A stretch of 61,344 nucleotides of DNA from an uncultured Eubacteriales bacterium (GTDB lineage Bacteria > Bacillota > Clostridia > Peptostreptococcales > Anaerovoracaceae): positions 1-61,344 of the forward strand of contig CACYYD010000010.1 in assembly GCA_902778585.1 (NCBI GenBank), written 5' to 3'. The number at the start of each line of letters is the position of its first letter. Position 1 is the stretch's first letter. Of this stretch, positions 24,998 through 33,556 are shown one piece after another. Made by a program: the position numbers and the translations under genes. The notes under the pieces are model-generated. The model saw nothing but the letters and a program-made list of their open reading frames with translations. It was not told the origin of the DNA and did not search any database.

Positions 24998-26494
24998 TTA
25001 TTTCTGAGATGCCTCGAACTTAGCGAGTGCTTCTTCATAAGTCTTGCCTTTCATAACTTCGCCGTGAGGGCCCTCAAATGCACGGCCCCAGCCGGTGATG
25101 ACTGCAAAGGCGAATGCTACGAACAGGAAGATGCAGTGCCATGTGTGTGTTGCGAGAGCGATCGGGTTGAGCGCAGGTACGAACGAGAACTCTTCCATCA
25201 GACCGTTGACGCAGGAGATGCAGATGAAGATGAACGCGCTTGTTACAGGGATCAGTACAGGAAGTCCGCTTCCGAAACCGTCGAGCAGGTTAGCTCTTCT
25301 GTATGGATGCAGTTTCTTCTTGGAGCTGATGTCAGCTGCGATAGGACCATACATAAGGATGGCCGGGCCGTTAGCTGAGCCGAGCACGATCGAGGAGATC
25401 ATGAGGCCGATGCCGCAGATCCACTCTGTTCCAGGTACAGTCTGGTTGAGCTTGCTGTTTGTGAGCGCGTTGATAACTCTGTCGAGGAATCCGCTTGCTG
25501 TGAGGACTCCGACGATTCCGGCTACAGCATAGTTGTATCCGACTGTTCCGATCATGTTGTTGACGCCGTCGCTGAGGAAGCCCTGGAGCGCTCCGTCCTG
25601 AACGGACATGATGTCAGCAGGTACGATGATACCGGAGACAAGACCGATGATAGTACCGGAGATGATGCCCCATGTAGCAGCGATGTAGATGCTTCTTGTC
25701 TTGAACGCTGTGAAGAGCAGGATAGCTACAGGGATCAGCATGATGAGTCCCTTAGGATCACTGTTCTGAGCGAGCAGTTCTGCGCCCTCTGCTGCGGACA
25801 GGCCGTTGTCTGCGCCGCCGAAGATCGCGAAGACGATGCATGCAGGTATAGCTGCGGCCATGGCGTATTTCATACGCGATCCGACTACGCCGGCGATATC
25901 TGCGAATCCGTCCTTGTTCATGTACTGCTGTGTCTGAGCAGATACGATAGTTGTATCCGATACAGGACCTACGTTGTCACCGAAGATAGCTCCGGAGAGG
26001 ATAGCGCCTGCAAGGAATACCGGGTGAGCTCCGAGAAGGAGTCCTGATGGGTACAGGATAGGGAATGCTGTGAACAGTGTTCCGATCGATGTACCTGTAG
26101 CCGTTGCGATGATGCATGTAGCGATGAAAGCAAATGCCGTGAACATGCCGCCCTGGAGGCCCAACTTGTCACCAAGCCATACGAATCCCTGAGCAACTCC
26201 GCCTCTTGTCATGAGCTTTCCGAACATTCCTACGAGGAGCAGGATAGCTGTCAGCTCGGCAACAAGTCTTGACTGCATGCCGGTTACGACTGCCTTCCAG
26301 TAAACTGACCACTTCTTCGAAAAGAGTGAGCCGATCATGAGTGCTGCAAATCCGCCTGTGCACAGATCCATCATGTTGTATGTCTTAAAGACTACGAAGA
26401 ACAGGATGCATCCGACTACGAAGAGGATCAGCGGAATAAGAGCGAACAGGTAAGTTCCTCTAAATTCCAGTTCATATTTTTTCTTTTCCTCCAT
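24998..26494 (-). CDS. NhaC-type Na+/H+ antiporter family transporter
   Basis: A 498-aa polytopic membrane protein (about 11-12 helices) of the NhaC antiporter family. Typical segments: ATATGTSIGTLFTAFPILYP, GAILSGAIFGDNVGPVSDTTIVSA and SANGPAILMYGPIA. Some relatives exchange organic ions (amino acids, malate/lactate), so it may import the substrate of the adjacent pathway. The operator in its promoter region is shared with the BMC operon. Confidence 0.85.
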   Translation of the reverse strand: MEEKKKYELEFRGTYLFALIPLILFVVGCILFFVVFKTYNMMDLCTGGFAALMIGSLFSKKWSVYWKAVVTGMQSRLVAELTAILLLVGMFGKLMTRGGVAQGFVWLGDKLGLQGGMFTAFAFIATCIIATATGTSIGTLFTAFPILYPSGLLLGAHPVFLAGAILSGAIFGDNVGPVSDTTIVSAQTQQYMNKDGFADIAGVVGSRMKYAMAAAIPACIVFAIFGGADNGLSAAEGAELLAQNSDPKGLIMLIPVAILLFTAFKTRSIYIAATWGIISGTIIGLVSGIIVPADIMSVQDGALQGFLSDGVNNMIGTVGYNYAVAGIVGVLTASGFLDRVINALTNSKLNQTVPGTEWICGIGLMISSIVLGSANGPAILMYGPIAADISSKKKLHPYRRANLLDGFGSGLPVLIPVTSAFIFICISCVNGLMEEFSFVPALNPIALATHTWHCIFLFVAFAFAVITGWGRAFEGPHGEVMKGKTYEEALAKFEASQK

Positions 26495-26547
26495 AATAGT
26501 ATCCTTTCATTTAAACCAAATGAGTGTAATACCTGTTACTTCGGAAA

Positions 26548-26587
26548 ATAGCACAACGCAATTTTTCAATATGTAAACCGCTTTACA
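26548..26587 (-). promoter_or_regulatory. CRP-type operator and promoter of the antiporter gene
   Basis: Perfect palindrome TGTAAACCGCTTTACA (26572-26587). On the minus strand its last six bases, TTTACA, form a -35 box with TGCTAT (26548-26553) 18 nt downstream. Confidence 0.6.
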
Positions 26588-26612
26588 CACAGCGGAAAAA
26601 ACAAAACAAAAC

Positions 26613-26653
26613 AAAAATCCCGATATTGTACCGCATAATGGTAAATACCGGGA
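26613..26653 (-). terminator. Terminator of the aldo/keto reductase gene
   Basis: Minus strand: TCCCGGTATT...AATATCGGGA (one mismatch) followed by TTTTT. Confidence 0.65.
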
Positions 26654-26664
26654 AATGCTTCATT

Positions 26665-27624
26665 TTACAGGTATTTGCTGAGTGTGCTGATATCCTCTTC
26701 ATCAAGCTTTATCGCATCTGCCCTGAGTGTCTCCAGCAGCTGCTCAGGACTGGAAACAGCAGTGACAGGGAAGGCTCCGAAAGGCTGCACCATGAGAATG
26801 GCGACCGATATGATCAGAGGCGATGTCTCATATTTCTCTGCCATGCCTTCGAGTATGCGGGCCAGCTCCATGTTCCTGTCATTGACATAGCCGGCTTTGA
26901 GAGTATCAGACAGTCTGCCGCTCAGAGCCTTGTTGAAGAAGCCTCCTGCTGTTGAGCTGTATGGCACCAGAGTAAAACCGGTCTCGCATAGCCACCTGTA
27001 ATACTCGCTGTCTATTCCCTCAAGTGACATGTCACCGTTGAGTTTGTACCCCGGATTAGGATATGCCAGGCTCCACTGGTTGCTGAGTGCTCTGAAGCCC
27101 TTGCCTGTCTGTTTTCTGTAATCCTCGGCTTCCTTCATTCTGGAGAGAGTAAAGTTGGATGCACCGTAGTATCTGGTCTTGCCCTCGCGGACGAGTTCTT
27201 CGCCTATGTCGATGAGTTCTTCGACGGACTTCTCCGTGTTGTCCCTGTGGAACCAGAACATGTCCACATGATCGGTCCCCATGGTGCGGAGGCTCTCTTC
27301 GAGGTCCTGCCTCAGGTGCTCCCTGTCGACTCTCCACTTGCCCGTCCTTATATGAGGATGCCCGGCTTTTGTCGCCAGGACGACTTTGTCCCTGTTTCCG
27401 GTCTTTCTGAACCACTCACCCAGAAACTGCTCTGCGCAGTTTTCCGTATCCGGAAGCCACCTGCAGTATACGTTGGCTGTATCAAGGAAGTTGCCGCCGG
27501 CATCGAGATATGTGTCCAGCACGCGGAAAGCGCTCTCCTTGTCGAGTCTCTCCTTGAAGTTGCCGGTTCCCATGACGATCCTGGTCACTTCCAGATCAGT
27601 ATCCGAGAATCTGTATTTTTCCAT
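26665..27624 (-). CDS. Aldo/keto reductase
   Basis: A 319-aa NAD(P)H-dependent (alpha/beta)8 reductase. Seen: GTGNFKERLDKESAFRVLDTYLDAGGNFLDTANVY (catalytic Asp and Tyr), the Lys in VLATKAGH, His in DMFWFHRDN, and SNFTLSRMKEA. It reduces aldehydes or ketones; in this setting it could detoxify an aldehyde made by aldol cleavage. It is 22 bp downstream of ridA in the same orientation. Confidence 0.92.
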   Translation of the reverse strand: MEKYRFSDTDLEVTRIVMGTGNFKERLDKESAFRVLDTYLDAGGNFLDTANVYCRWLPDTENCAEQFLGEWFRKTGNRDKVVLATKAGHPHIRTGKWRVDREHLRQDLEESLRTMGTDHVDMFWFHRDNTEKSVEELIDIGEELVREGKTRYYGASNFTLSRMKEAEDYRKQTGKGFRALSNQWSLAYPNPGYKLNGDMSLEGIDSEYYRWLCETGFTLVPYSSTAGGFFNKALSGRLSDTLKAGYVNDRNMELARILEGMAEKYETSPLIISVAILMVQPFGAFPVTAVSSPEQLLETLRADAIKLDEEDISTLSKYL

Positions 27625-27646
27625 CTTTCCCCTCCGCTGAATATCT

Positions 27647-28027
27647 CTATTTCTCTATGGCTGCAGCTTCTATCTCTATAAGCGCTCCGAGCGGTATCTT
27701 CGCTATCTGAAGACATGTGCGCGCAGGCTTTTCGCCGGTGAAGTACTCCTTGTATATAGCGTTCACCGCCGCAAAGTCGTTCACGTCGTTCAGATATATG
27801 TTTACCTTGAGGACATGCTCTAGATCACTTCCGGCTGCTTCAAGCACCTCGCAAAGGTTATCGAGTGCTCCCCTCGTCTGTGACTCTATGTCATCACCGA
27901 AAAAGCGTCCCGCTTTCATGTCATAGCCGCACTGGCCGGATACAAAGATAAATCCGCCTGCCTTTACCGCAGGTGATACCGGTGCAGGAGAATTCTGCCC
28001 TGCTATCGTGATAGTTTCTTTGATCAT
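27647..28027 (-). CDS. ridA: RidA-family enamine/imine deaminase
   Basis: A 126-aa YjgF/YER057c/UK114 protein that hydrolyses reactive 2-aminoacrylate-type enamines released by PLP enzymes. Seen: SPAVKAGGFIFVSGQCGYD, NLCEVLEAAGSDLEHVLKVNIYL, and the conserved Arg and Glu in PARTCLQIAKIPLGALIEIEA. ATG 28027 is preferred over 28045 because GGAGGG is directly upstream. It sits among three PLP enzymes, which explains its presence. Confidence 0.95.
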   Translation of the reverse strand: MIKETITIAGQNSPAPVSPAVKAGGFIFVSGQCGYDMKAGRFFGDDIESQTRGALDNLCEVLEAAGSDLEHVLKVNIYLNDVNDFAAVNAIYKEYFTGEKPARTCLQIAKIPLGALIEIEAAAIEK

Positions 28028-28100
28028 AATTCCCTCCGGACTCATTATTCTTCCAGCTGAAATACTTTTTTCTATGGTATCCTTTTGCCTGAAAAAAACC

Positions 28101-28141
28101 TGTATATTGATTTACACCCCTGCAGTGTAAAGCGCTTTATA
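28101..28141 (-). promoter_or_regulatory. CRP-type operator and promoter of ridA-AKR
   Basis: On the minus strand the operator TATAAAGCGCTTTACA (28126-28141) ends in the -35 box TTTACA; candidate -10 boxes are AATATA (17 nt away, 28103-28108) or TATACA (19 nt away, 28101-28106). A second inverted half, TTTACA (28111-28116), lies next to it. Confidence 0.5.
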
Positions 28142-28214
28142 GACTGCCGCCGGCTTAAGGCCTTAATCTGCAGGCAGAAAGATAACCTTCTGATATGTGA
28201 AGGAGGTAAATAAT

Positions 28215-29312
28215 ATGAAATACACATCACTCGACACCCCGGCTGTGCTCGTGGACATGGATGCCGCGGAGCGCAATATAAGGGAAATGCTTGATGGAGC
28301 AGCTTCTGCAGGTCTGGCGCACCGCCCGCACATAAAGACGCATAAGTGTGTGGAGCTTGCAAAGCTGCAGCTGTCTGCAGGAGCGGCAGGAATCACCTGC
28401 GCAAAACTGGGCGAGGCTGAGATCATGGCAGAGGCAGGCATAAACAACATCCTGGTCGCATACCCACTGATAGGAGATGTTAAACTGCAGCGCTATGCGG
28501 AGCTCCATAAGAAGTCTCCGGGTCTGCTGACCATAGTTAACAGCATCGCGGGAGCGAAGGCTCTGTCTGATACCGCTCTCCGCAGCAACGACAAATATGA
28601 TGTCCTGATAGAAGTGGACGGCGGAACATCACGCGGAGGGATAGCGCCGGGCGATGCCTCCCTGGAGTTTGCTGACTCTATCCGTGGTCTGAAAGGTCTT
28701 CACATCTGTGGCCTTATGTATTATCCGGGAGCGAATTACAGCAAGCACGACGACGAAGGCATCGCAGCCGCTGCGGACCGCGAAAGAATGGATGTGACCG
28801 GCACTGCAAAGCTTCTGGCATCGCACGGTTTCGACATGTCGGTGCTCTCGGGCGGCAACAGCGTTTCCTCAAAGGTTCCCCAGCATCTCCTCGGACTTAC
28901 CGAGATCCGCGCCGGTAACTATATCTTCAACGACTGCCAGCAACTGTACTTTGACCGCGTAAGCGAGGAGCAGTGCGCTCTTAAGATCCTCAGCACCGTC
29001 GTTTGCAAGACCGGTCCGTGCACCGCGATCCTTGATGCAGGCACCAAGACTCTCTCATCCGATGTCTTTCACGGAACGGATCTCGGCTACGGACGCATCT
29101 GCGGTCATCCGGAGATAAAAATCACTGATCTGAACGAGGAGCACGCGTTTATCGCTTCGCCGGAGCCTCTTCCGTTCGAAGTCGGAGATAAGGTCCTCAT
29201 AATACCAAACCACGCCTGCGTAGTACCTAACCTAGCCGGCGGGATGTATAAAATTCGGGCAGATGAAGTCGTCGGCACTCTGACTGTCGACGCAAGAGGA
29301 GCAAGCCGGTAG
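28215..29312 (+). CDS. D-threonine aldolase / D-serine dehydratase-like PLP enzyme
   Basis: Fold-type III (alanine racemase-like) PLP enzyme, 365 aa. PLP lysine in RPHIKTHKC; metal-binding His and Cys in IIPNHACVVPNL; SGGNSVSS for the PLP phosphate. Relatives cleave D-threonine or beta-hydroxy-D-amino acids to glycine plus aldehyde, or dehydrate D-serine. ATG 28215 follows AGGAGG (28201-28206); the frame's earlier GTG at 28197 precedes that site. It is cotranscribed with the class V aminotransferase. Released glycine could enter the glycine cleavage system. Confidence 0.88.
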   Translation: MKYTSLDTPAVLVDMDAAERNIREMLDGAASAGLAHRPHIKTHKCVELAKLQLSAGAAGITCAKLGEAEIMAEAGINNILVAYPLIGDVKLQRYAELHKKSPGLLTIVNSIAGAKALSDTALRSNDKYDVLIEVDGGTSRGGIAPGDASLEFADSIRGLKGLHICGLMYYPGANYSKHDDEGIAAAADRERMDVTGTAKLLASHGFDMSVLSGGNSVSSKVPQHLLGLTEIRAGNYIFNDCQQLYFDRVSEEQCALKILSTVVCKTGPCTAILDAGTKTLSSDVFHGTDLGYGRICGHPEIKITDLNEEHAFIASPEPLPFEVGDKVLIIPNHACVVPNLAGGMYKIRADEVVGTLTVDARGASR

Positions 29313-29329
29313 TCCGGCAGGGAGGCAGT

Positions 29330-30496
29330 ATGATGGATATAAAAAAATTTGAAGAACAGCGTCAGTACTATCCGGTGCTGGGATACAAAACATTCCTCAA
29401 TACAGCGCAGAACGGACTCATTCCTACCTACGCTTCGCAGGCAATGCAGGAGTATATAGAGCGCCGCCACCTGAACGCACTGGATGTCATCTCGATGTCA
29501 GCACAGTGGGACGACCTCGACATCGTCCGCGCAAAAGTCGGCCGCATGCTGAACGCGAAGTCCACGGAGATCATGTTCGGAGCCAACGTTTCGGAGCTGA
29601 TGAACATCTTCGCGAACGGACTCGGCCTTAAGCAGGGAGACAACGTGGTCATCTATGACTGCACCTACTTTTCGATGTCTTACATCTGGTTCAACAAGAG
29701 AGAGCAGCTTGGCATCGAAGTAAGGATCGCCGGGTCTGACGAAGGACGCACGCCTTGTGAAAAGCTGTTTGAACTCTGCGATGAAAACACAAAAGCCATG
29801 GTCGTCTGCCATGTCGACTTCGGCACAGGCTACAGGCACGATCTCGCAGCCATCGGAAGCTTCTGCCGCGAGAGGGGAATCGCCTTCGCGGTAGACGGCA
29901 CACAGGCCTGCGGCGCGATGGCTGTCGATGTAAAGAAGATGAAGATAGATTTCTATGCCGCGTCAACCTATAAGTGGCTGCAGGGGCTGCTCGGACTCGG
30001 CATCGCATTCATAGACGAAGACTTTATGCCGAAGCTCTCGCAGAGCATCATCGGCTGGGTCGGCACGGTAGACAAACTTCACAACGATGCAATGGTGCTC
30101 GAGCTATGCGACGAGGCCCGTAAATTCGAATGCGGCGGAATAAGCTTTGTCGCTCTTGAAGGGCTCACCAGAGTCGCGGACAATTATCTGCGCCTTGGGG
30201 CGGCTGACATAGAAGAATATATTCTGTCGCTGGCGGATCACTGCTATGAGAGAGCAGAAGAACTGAAGGACTGCCGGGTATGGGGTCCGGTCGGCAGGGA
30301 GAACCGCTCCGGTATCGTCACTATCTCATTCCCTGAAAGTTACGGGATATCCCGCGAGATGCTCGAAGCTCATCAGATAAACGCGATGATGCAGGGGACA
30401 TCCAGAGTCAGGCTGGCGATGCACTATTACAACAATACCGAAGATATCGACAGATTCTTCGATCTTCTTAAGAGCATAGAAAAAGCCCGCGCGTAG
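29330..30496 (+). CDS. Class V aminotransferase / cysteine-desulfurase-like PLP enzyme
   Basis: A 388-aa fold-type I class V enzyme. PLP lysine in AASTYKWLQG, the PLP-ring Asp in AVDGTQACGA, and a His in VVCHVDFGTG. Class V includes serine-glyoxylate and alanine-glyoxylate aminotransferases, isopenicillin-N epimerases and cysteine desulfurases; none can be chosen with confidence. ATG 29330 and ATG 29333 are adjacent candidates. It follows the D-threonine-aldolase-like gene by 17 bp. Its stop codon lies inside the terminator hairpin. Confidence 0.85.
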   Translation: MMDIKKFEEQRQYYPVLGYKTFLNTAQNGLIPTYASQAMQEYIERRHLNALDVISMSAQWDDLDIVRAKVGRMLNAKSTEIMFGANVSELMNIFANGLGLKQGDNVVIYDCTYFSMSYIWFNKREQLGIEVRIAGSDEGRTPCEKLFELCDENTKAMVVCHVDFGTGYRHDLAAIGSFCRERGIAFAVDGTQACGAMAVDVKKMKIDFYAASTYKWLQGLLGLGIAFIDEDFMPKLSQSIIGWVGTVDKLHNDAMVLELCDEARKFECGGISFVALEGLTRVADNYLRLGAADIEEYILSLADHCYERAEELKDCRVWGPVGRENRSGIVTISFPESYGISREMLEAHQINAMMQGTSRVRLAMHYYNNTEDIDRFFDLLKSIEKARA

Positions 30497-30512
30497 CGCG
30501 GGCCGATTTTTA
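30485..30512. terminator. Bidirectional terminator overlapping a stop codon
   Basis: GCCCGCGC-GTA-GCGCGGGC followed by CGATTTTT. The TAG of the class V aminotransferase gene is within the loop and stem. It also closes the convergent EamA gene. Confidence 0.85.
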
Positions 30513-31409
30513 TTTTACGGTATTTGCCTTGTACACTCCGACCAGTATCAGCGCGATGCCGATGAGATAGACCGCCGAGAAAGGCTCTCCGAGAAGCAGG
30601 ACTCCCGCCAGCAGGGAGACTATCGGCACCATGTTTGAGAAGACCGTGACCTTCGCAGCATCGAGGTGTGTTACGGAATAGTTCTGCAGCATGAAAGCGA
30701 TGACTGACGAGATCACCGACAGGAAGAGCACCGGGAGCAGCACGTATCTGTCAGTGGCTGCCTCTGTGAATACCTGTACAAAGCCGCTTCCCTCCTGCAC
30801 CAGTCCGACCGATGCGTAGAAGATGAATCCCATAAGCATGGAGATGAATGTCCTTTCGAAAGGCGTGAACACCCCGGAGATCGACCGGCTGAAAACATAG
30901 AACATCGCGCCCGCGAAGATCGCCAGGCAAAGATACAATATGCCGACCGGGTGAACAGCTCCGCCGCCCGCCTGTGAAAGCGAGATAACTATGACGCCCG
31001 CGACAGAGCAGAATATCCACGCGTAAGCCTTTTTAGACATTTTCTCGTGAAGGAACACGCCTGAGAAGAGGGCTGTCGCAACAGGGATCAGGGATATCAT
31101 GATGCCCGCGAAGGACGAATTGGTGTACTTTATCCCGTTGGTCTCGCCTATGAAATAAATGACCGGATGGAACAGCCCAAGCAAAAGGAGCCTGTGCAGG
31201 GGCTTGCCTTTAAGGTTCAGCTTCGTTATGCCCAGTACCGCGAGGACCAGCATAATGAGCACGCTCGATCCGAAGCGCAGCGTGAGCATCATCGCAGATG
31301 TGGTGTGCTCGAGCGCTATCCTCGACGCCATGAAGCTGAGTCCGAATATGAAATTGGAGAGCAGCGCCGCCAGCGTGGCAGCCCTGACTTTTGGATCATT
31401 ATTTGCCAT
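30510..31409 (-). CDS. EamA/DMT-family transporter
   Basis: A 299-aa drug/metabolite-type exporter with ten predicted helices in two EamA repeats (FGLSFMASRIALEHTTSAMMLTLRFG... and FTPFERTFISMLMGFIFYAS...). It exports amino acids, nucleobases or other small metabolites. Last gene of a three-gene minus-strand operon headed by a CRP-type operator. Confidence 0.9.
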   Translation of the reverse strand: MANNDPKVRAATLAALLSNFIFGLSFMASRIALEHTTSAMMLTLRFGSSVLIMLVLAVLGITKLNLKGKPLHRLLLLGLFHPVIYFIGETNGIKYTNSSFAGIMISLIPVATALFSGVFLHEKMSKKAYAWIFCSVAGVIVISLSQAGGGAVHPVGILYLCLAIFAGAMFYVFSRSISGVFTPFERTFISMLMGFIFYASVGLVQEGSGFVQVFTEAATDRYVLLPVLFLSVISSVIAFMLQNYSVTHLDAAKVTVFSNMVPIVSLLAGVLLLGEPFSAVYLIGIALILVGVYKANTVK

Positions 31410-31759
31410 TATTTCTCCTGCTCATCGTCATCCGGAAGAGGCACCGCGGTACATTCCGCGTGGCTGAATTCCCTTTTGCCGGCCCGGCTTATCTTAAACC
31501 TTGCGCCGCAGTTTGGATCAGGGCACGCGATGATGCTGTCCGAGAGCATCCAGTCGTTTTTGTGGAGTTCCCTCTGCTTTGCGGGCAGCATTGGCAGAAG
31601 TGCCGCAAGCGCGTACATCGAAAAAGATCCGCCTTCAGGGAACACCAGATTCTCTCCGATCACATAAAAGGCCTCGCCTTCCTTATGGCTGCAGACCATA
31701 GGTTTATCGGATCCTATAACTTCGACCTTAAGATCGTATAATTCGAAATTGTCACTCAT
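31409..31759 (-). CDS. TIGR04076-family protein
   Basis: A 116-aa protein with the TIGR04076 pattern: KVEVIGSDKPMVCSHKEGEAFYV, a middle ALAALLPMLPA segment, and SDSIIACPDPNCGARFKI, where the cysteines could bind metal. Start taken as ATG 31759 (MSDNFELYDLKV); the frame runs upstream to 31804 and overlaps the previous gene. Its stop overlaps the EamA start. Function unknown. Confidence 0.75.
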   Translation of the reverse strand: MSDNFELYDLKVEVIGSDKPMVCSHKEGEAFYVIGENLVFPEGGSFSMYALAALLPMLPAKQRELHKNDWMLSDSIIACPDPNCGARFKISRAGKREFSHAECTAVPLPDDDEQEK

Positions 31760-31770
31760 AGTCTTACCCT

Positions 31771-31986
31771 CTACTCGAGTATCCAGTCGGTCTCCCGGCT
31801 GCATTTCTCGGCGAATGCCCGCCAGTCAGCAGGCAATTCATTTATGGTATTTGCCCTCATCAGGTCCATGATACTGAACGCGCGTGTATCCAACGCTTCT
31901 TTTACGGATGGATTTTCTCCGATCTTCAGTATCATGACTTCTTTGACTCTGTTCCACTGCGGTGAGCCCGCTCCGTACTTGCCCAT
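31771..31986 (-). CDS. Hypothetical protein, 71 aa
   Basis: A small, apparently soluble, mixed-charge protein (MGKYGAGSPQWNRVKEVMIL...ETDWILE) with AGAAGGTGG upstream of the ATG. No family was recognised. First gene of the operon with the TIGR04076 and EamA genes, under the CRP-type operator at 32058. Confidence 0.65.
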   Translation of the reverse strand: MGKYGAGSPQWNRVKEVMILKIGENPSVKEALDTRAFSIMDLMRANTINELPADWRAFAEKCSRETDWILE

Positions 31987-32034
31987 TATAGTCCACCTTC
32001 TGAGTGTTCTTCACCGGTATCTTTTTAGCCCTTA

Positions 32035-32073
32035 TATCATATAGCGTTCTCCTTCGCCGTAAAGTGTTTTACA
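32035..32073 (-). promoter_or_regulatory. CRP-type operator and promoter of the EamA operon
   Basis: Operator CGTAAAGTGTTTTACA (32058-32073). On the minus strand the half nearest the gene, TTTACG, lies at -35, with ATGATA (32035-32040) 17 nt downstream. Confidence 0.5.
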
Positions 32074-32074
32074 T

Positions 32075-32108
32075 AAAAACCTGTCTCCACATATTTGTGA
32101 AGACAGGT
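32075..32108 (-). terminator. Terminator of lpdA
   Basis: Minus strand: ACCTGTCT...AGACAGGT followed by TTTTTAT. Confidence 0.75.
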
Positions 32109-32149
32109 CTTATCCAATACATGACAGTAAGGACCGTCCCCTTTGTCAA

Positions 32150-33526
32150 CTACAGTCTTGCAGCCTCCATGATAGCTTCTGCGAAGGATGGATGCGGATG
32201 GATGATGTTCGCTACTTCTTCGAGCATCATGCCGCGGCCGATCGCCACTGAGAGCTCACCGATAAGGTCGGAAGCTCTTCCGCAGAGCAGGTGCGCGCCG
32301 ATAAGCACGTGGTCGTCAGCTCTTGCTACCAGTTTTACAAAGCCTCTGTCGAGTCCCGCGATCAGAGTCTTGCCGTTTGCAGACATCGGGTACTTCTTTG
32401 TTACTACATCGATGCCGGCTTCCTTTGCCTCATCTGCCGTCATTCCGACTACAGCGATCTCAGGGTCTGTATAGATGCAGCTCGGAACAGTTCCCATGTT
32501 GATGGTCGCCTGTGCGCCGTTCATCAGAGCCACGCAGTTGCGTCCTTCTGCGGATGCTACGTGAGCCAGCTGGATACCGCCGTTGCAGTCACCGATAGCG
32601 TATACGCTTTCAACAGGTGTCTGGTACTTCTCGTCTACCTTTATGAATCCCTTGCCGTCTTCGAGGTCAGGATATGCCTTGAGGAGTTCTTCGCTGAATA
32701 CGCCCGCAGTGTTAGGTCTTCTGCCTACGCACATCAGGACCTTGTCTGCCTTTACGCTGATCTCCTCATCCTTCTTGTTCTTTAGCGTTACGACCAGCTT
32801 GTCGCCGTCCTTCTCGATCCTCTGTACAGGTGAGGATACGTGAACATCAACGCCCTTCTTTTCCATAGTCATCTTGATGCTGCGGCCGATCTCCTTGTCG
32901 ATGACAGGGAGGAGTCTGTCCATGCCCTCGATAACCGTTACGTGATCTCCGAGGTCCGCATAGATGGTCGCGAACTCGATGCCGATAACGCCGCCGCCGA
33001 TGATGACGAACTCAGGGATCTCTGCTCCGCCCATCTCGATCAGCTCGGTACTGTCGATAACGCCCGGAAGATCATGTCCCGGGATAGGCGGCATGAAAGG
33101 CTTTGAGCCTGTAGCTACCATGATGTTCTCGGCTGTGTAGTCCTCGCCGTTGATCGCAACATGATGCGGAGCCGTGACCATAGCCTCGCCTTCGATAAGT
33201 TCGATTTTCTTCTTTTTGATGAGGCCCGCAATGCCGTTTCTGAGAGTATCGAGGACTTCGTCTTTGCGCTCTCCTATTCTCTGGCGGTTAGCTTTAAGGC
33301 CTTCCACCTCGACACCGACCTCTGCTCCGTGAGCAGCGTCTCTGTAGACATCAGAAGAATGCATCAGAGCCTTTGTAGGGATGCATCCCCTGTTGAGGCA
33401 TGTGCCTCCGAGGCGGTCCTTCTCGACGATAGCCACTTTCATACCCAGGTCTGCAGCATAGAAAGCAGCTTCGTATCCGCCCGGGCCTGCTCCGATGATC
33501 AGAAGATCGTAATTGAATTCACTCAT
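32150..33526 (-). CDS. lpdA: Dihydrolipoyl dehydrogenase (E3/L protein)
   Basis: FAD-dependent E3, 458 aa, reoxidising dihydrolipoyl groups with NAD+. FAD site IIGAGPGGYEAAFYA; redox pair Cys43 and Cys48 in GGTCLNRGCIPTKA; NAD site IIGGGVIGIEFATIY; catalytic His-Glu in HPHPSFAEAI. No pyruvate dehydrogenase E1/E2 genes are present, so its partner is most likely the glycine cleavage system 20 kb away. The lipoate ligase gene is 30 bp upstream in the same orientation. Confidence 0.97.
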   Translation of the reverse strand: MSEFNYDLLIIGAGPGGYEAAFYAADLGMKVAIVEKDRLGGTCLNRGCIPTKALMHSSDVYRDAAHGAEVGVEVEGLKANRQRIGERKDEVLDTLRNGIAGLIKKKKIELIEGEAMVTAPHHVAINGEDYTAENIMVATGSKPFMPPIPGHDLPGVIDSTELIEMGGAEIPEFVIIGGGVIGIEFATIYADLGDHVTVIEGMDRLLPVIDKEIGRSIKMTMEKKGVDVHVSSPVQRIEKDGDKLVVTLKNKKDEEISVKADKVLMCVGRRPNTAGVFSEELLKAYPDLEDGKGFIKVDEKYQTPVESVYAIGDCNGGIQLAHVASAEGRNCVALMNGAQATINMGTVPSCIYTDPEIAVVGMTADEAKEAGIDVVTKKYPMSANGKTLIAGLDRGFVKLVARADDHVLIGAHLLCGRASDLIGELSVAIGRGMMLEEVANIIHPHPSFAEAIMEAARL

Positions 33527-33556
33527 GAGTTGATCCTTTCCGTATTTGAATTTCTA

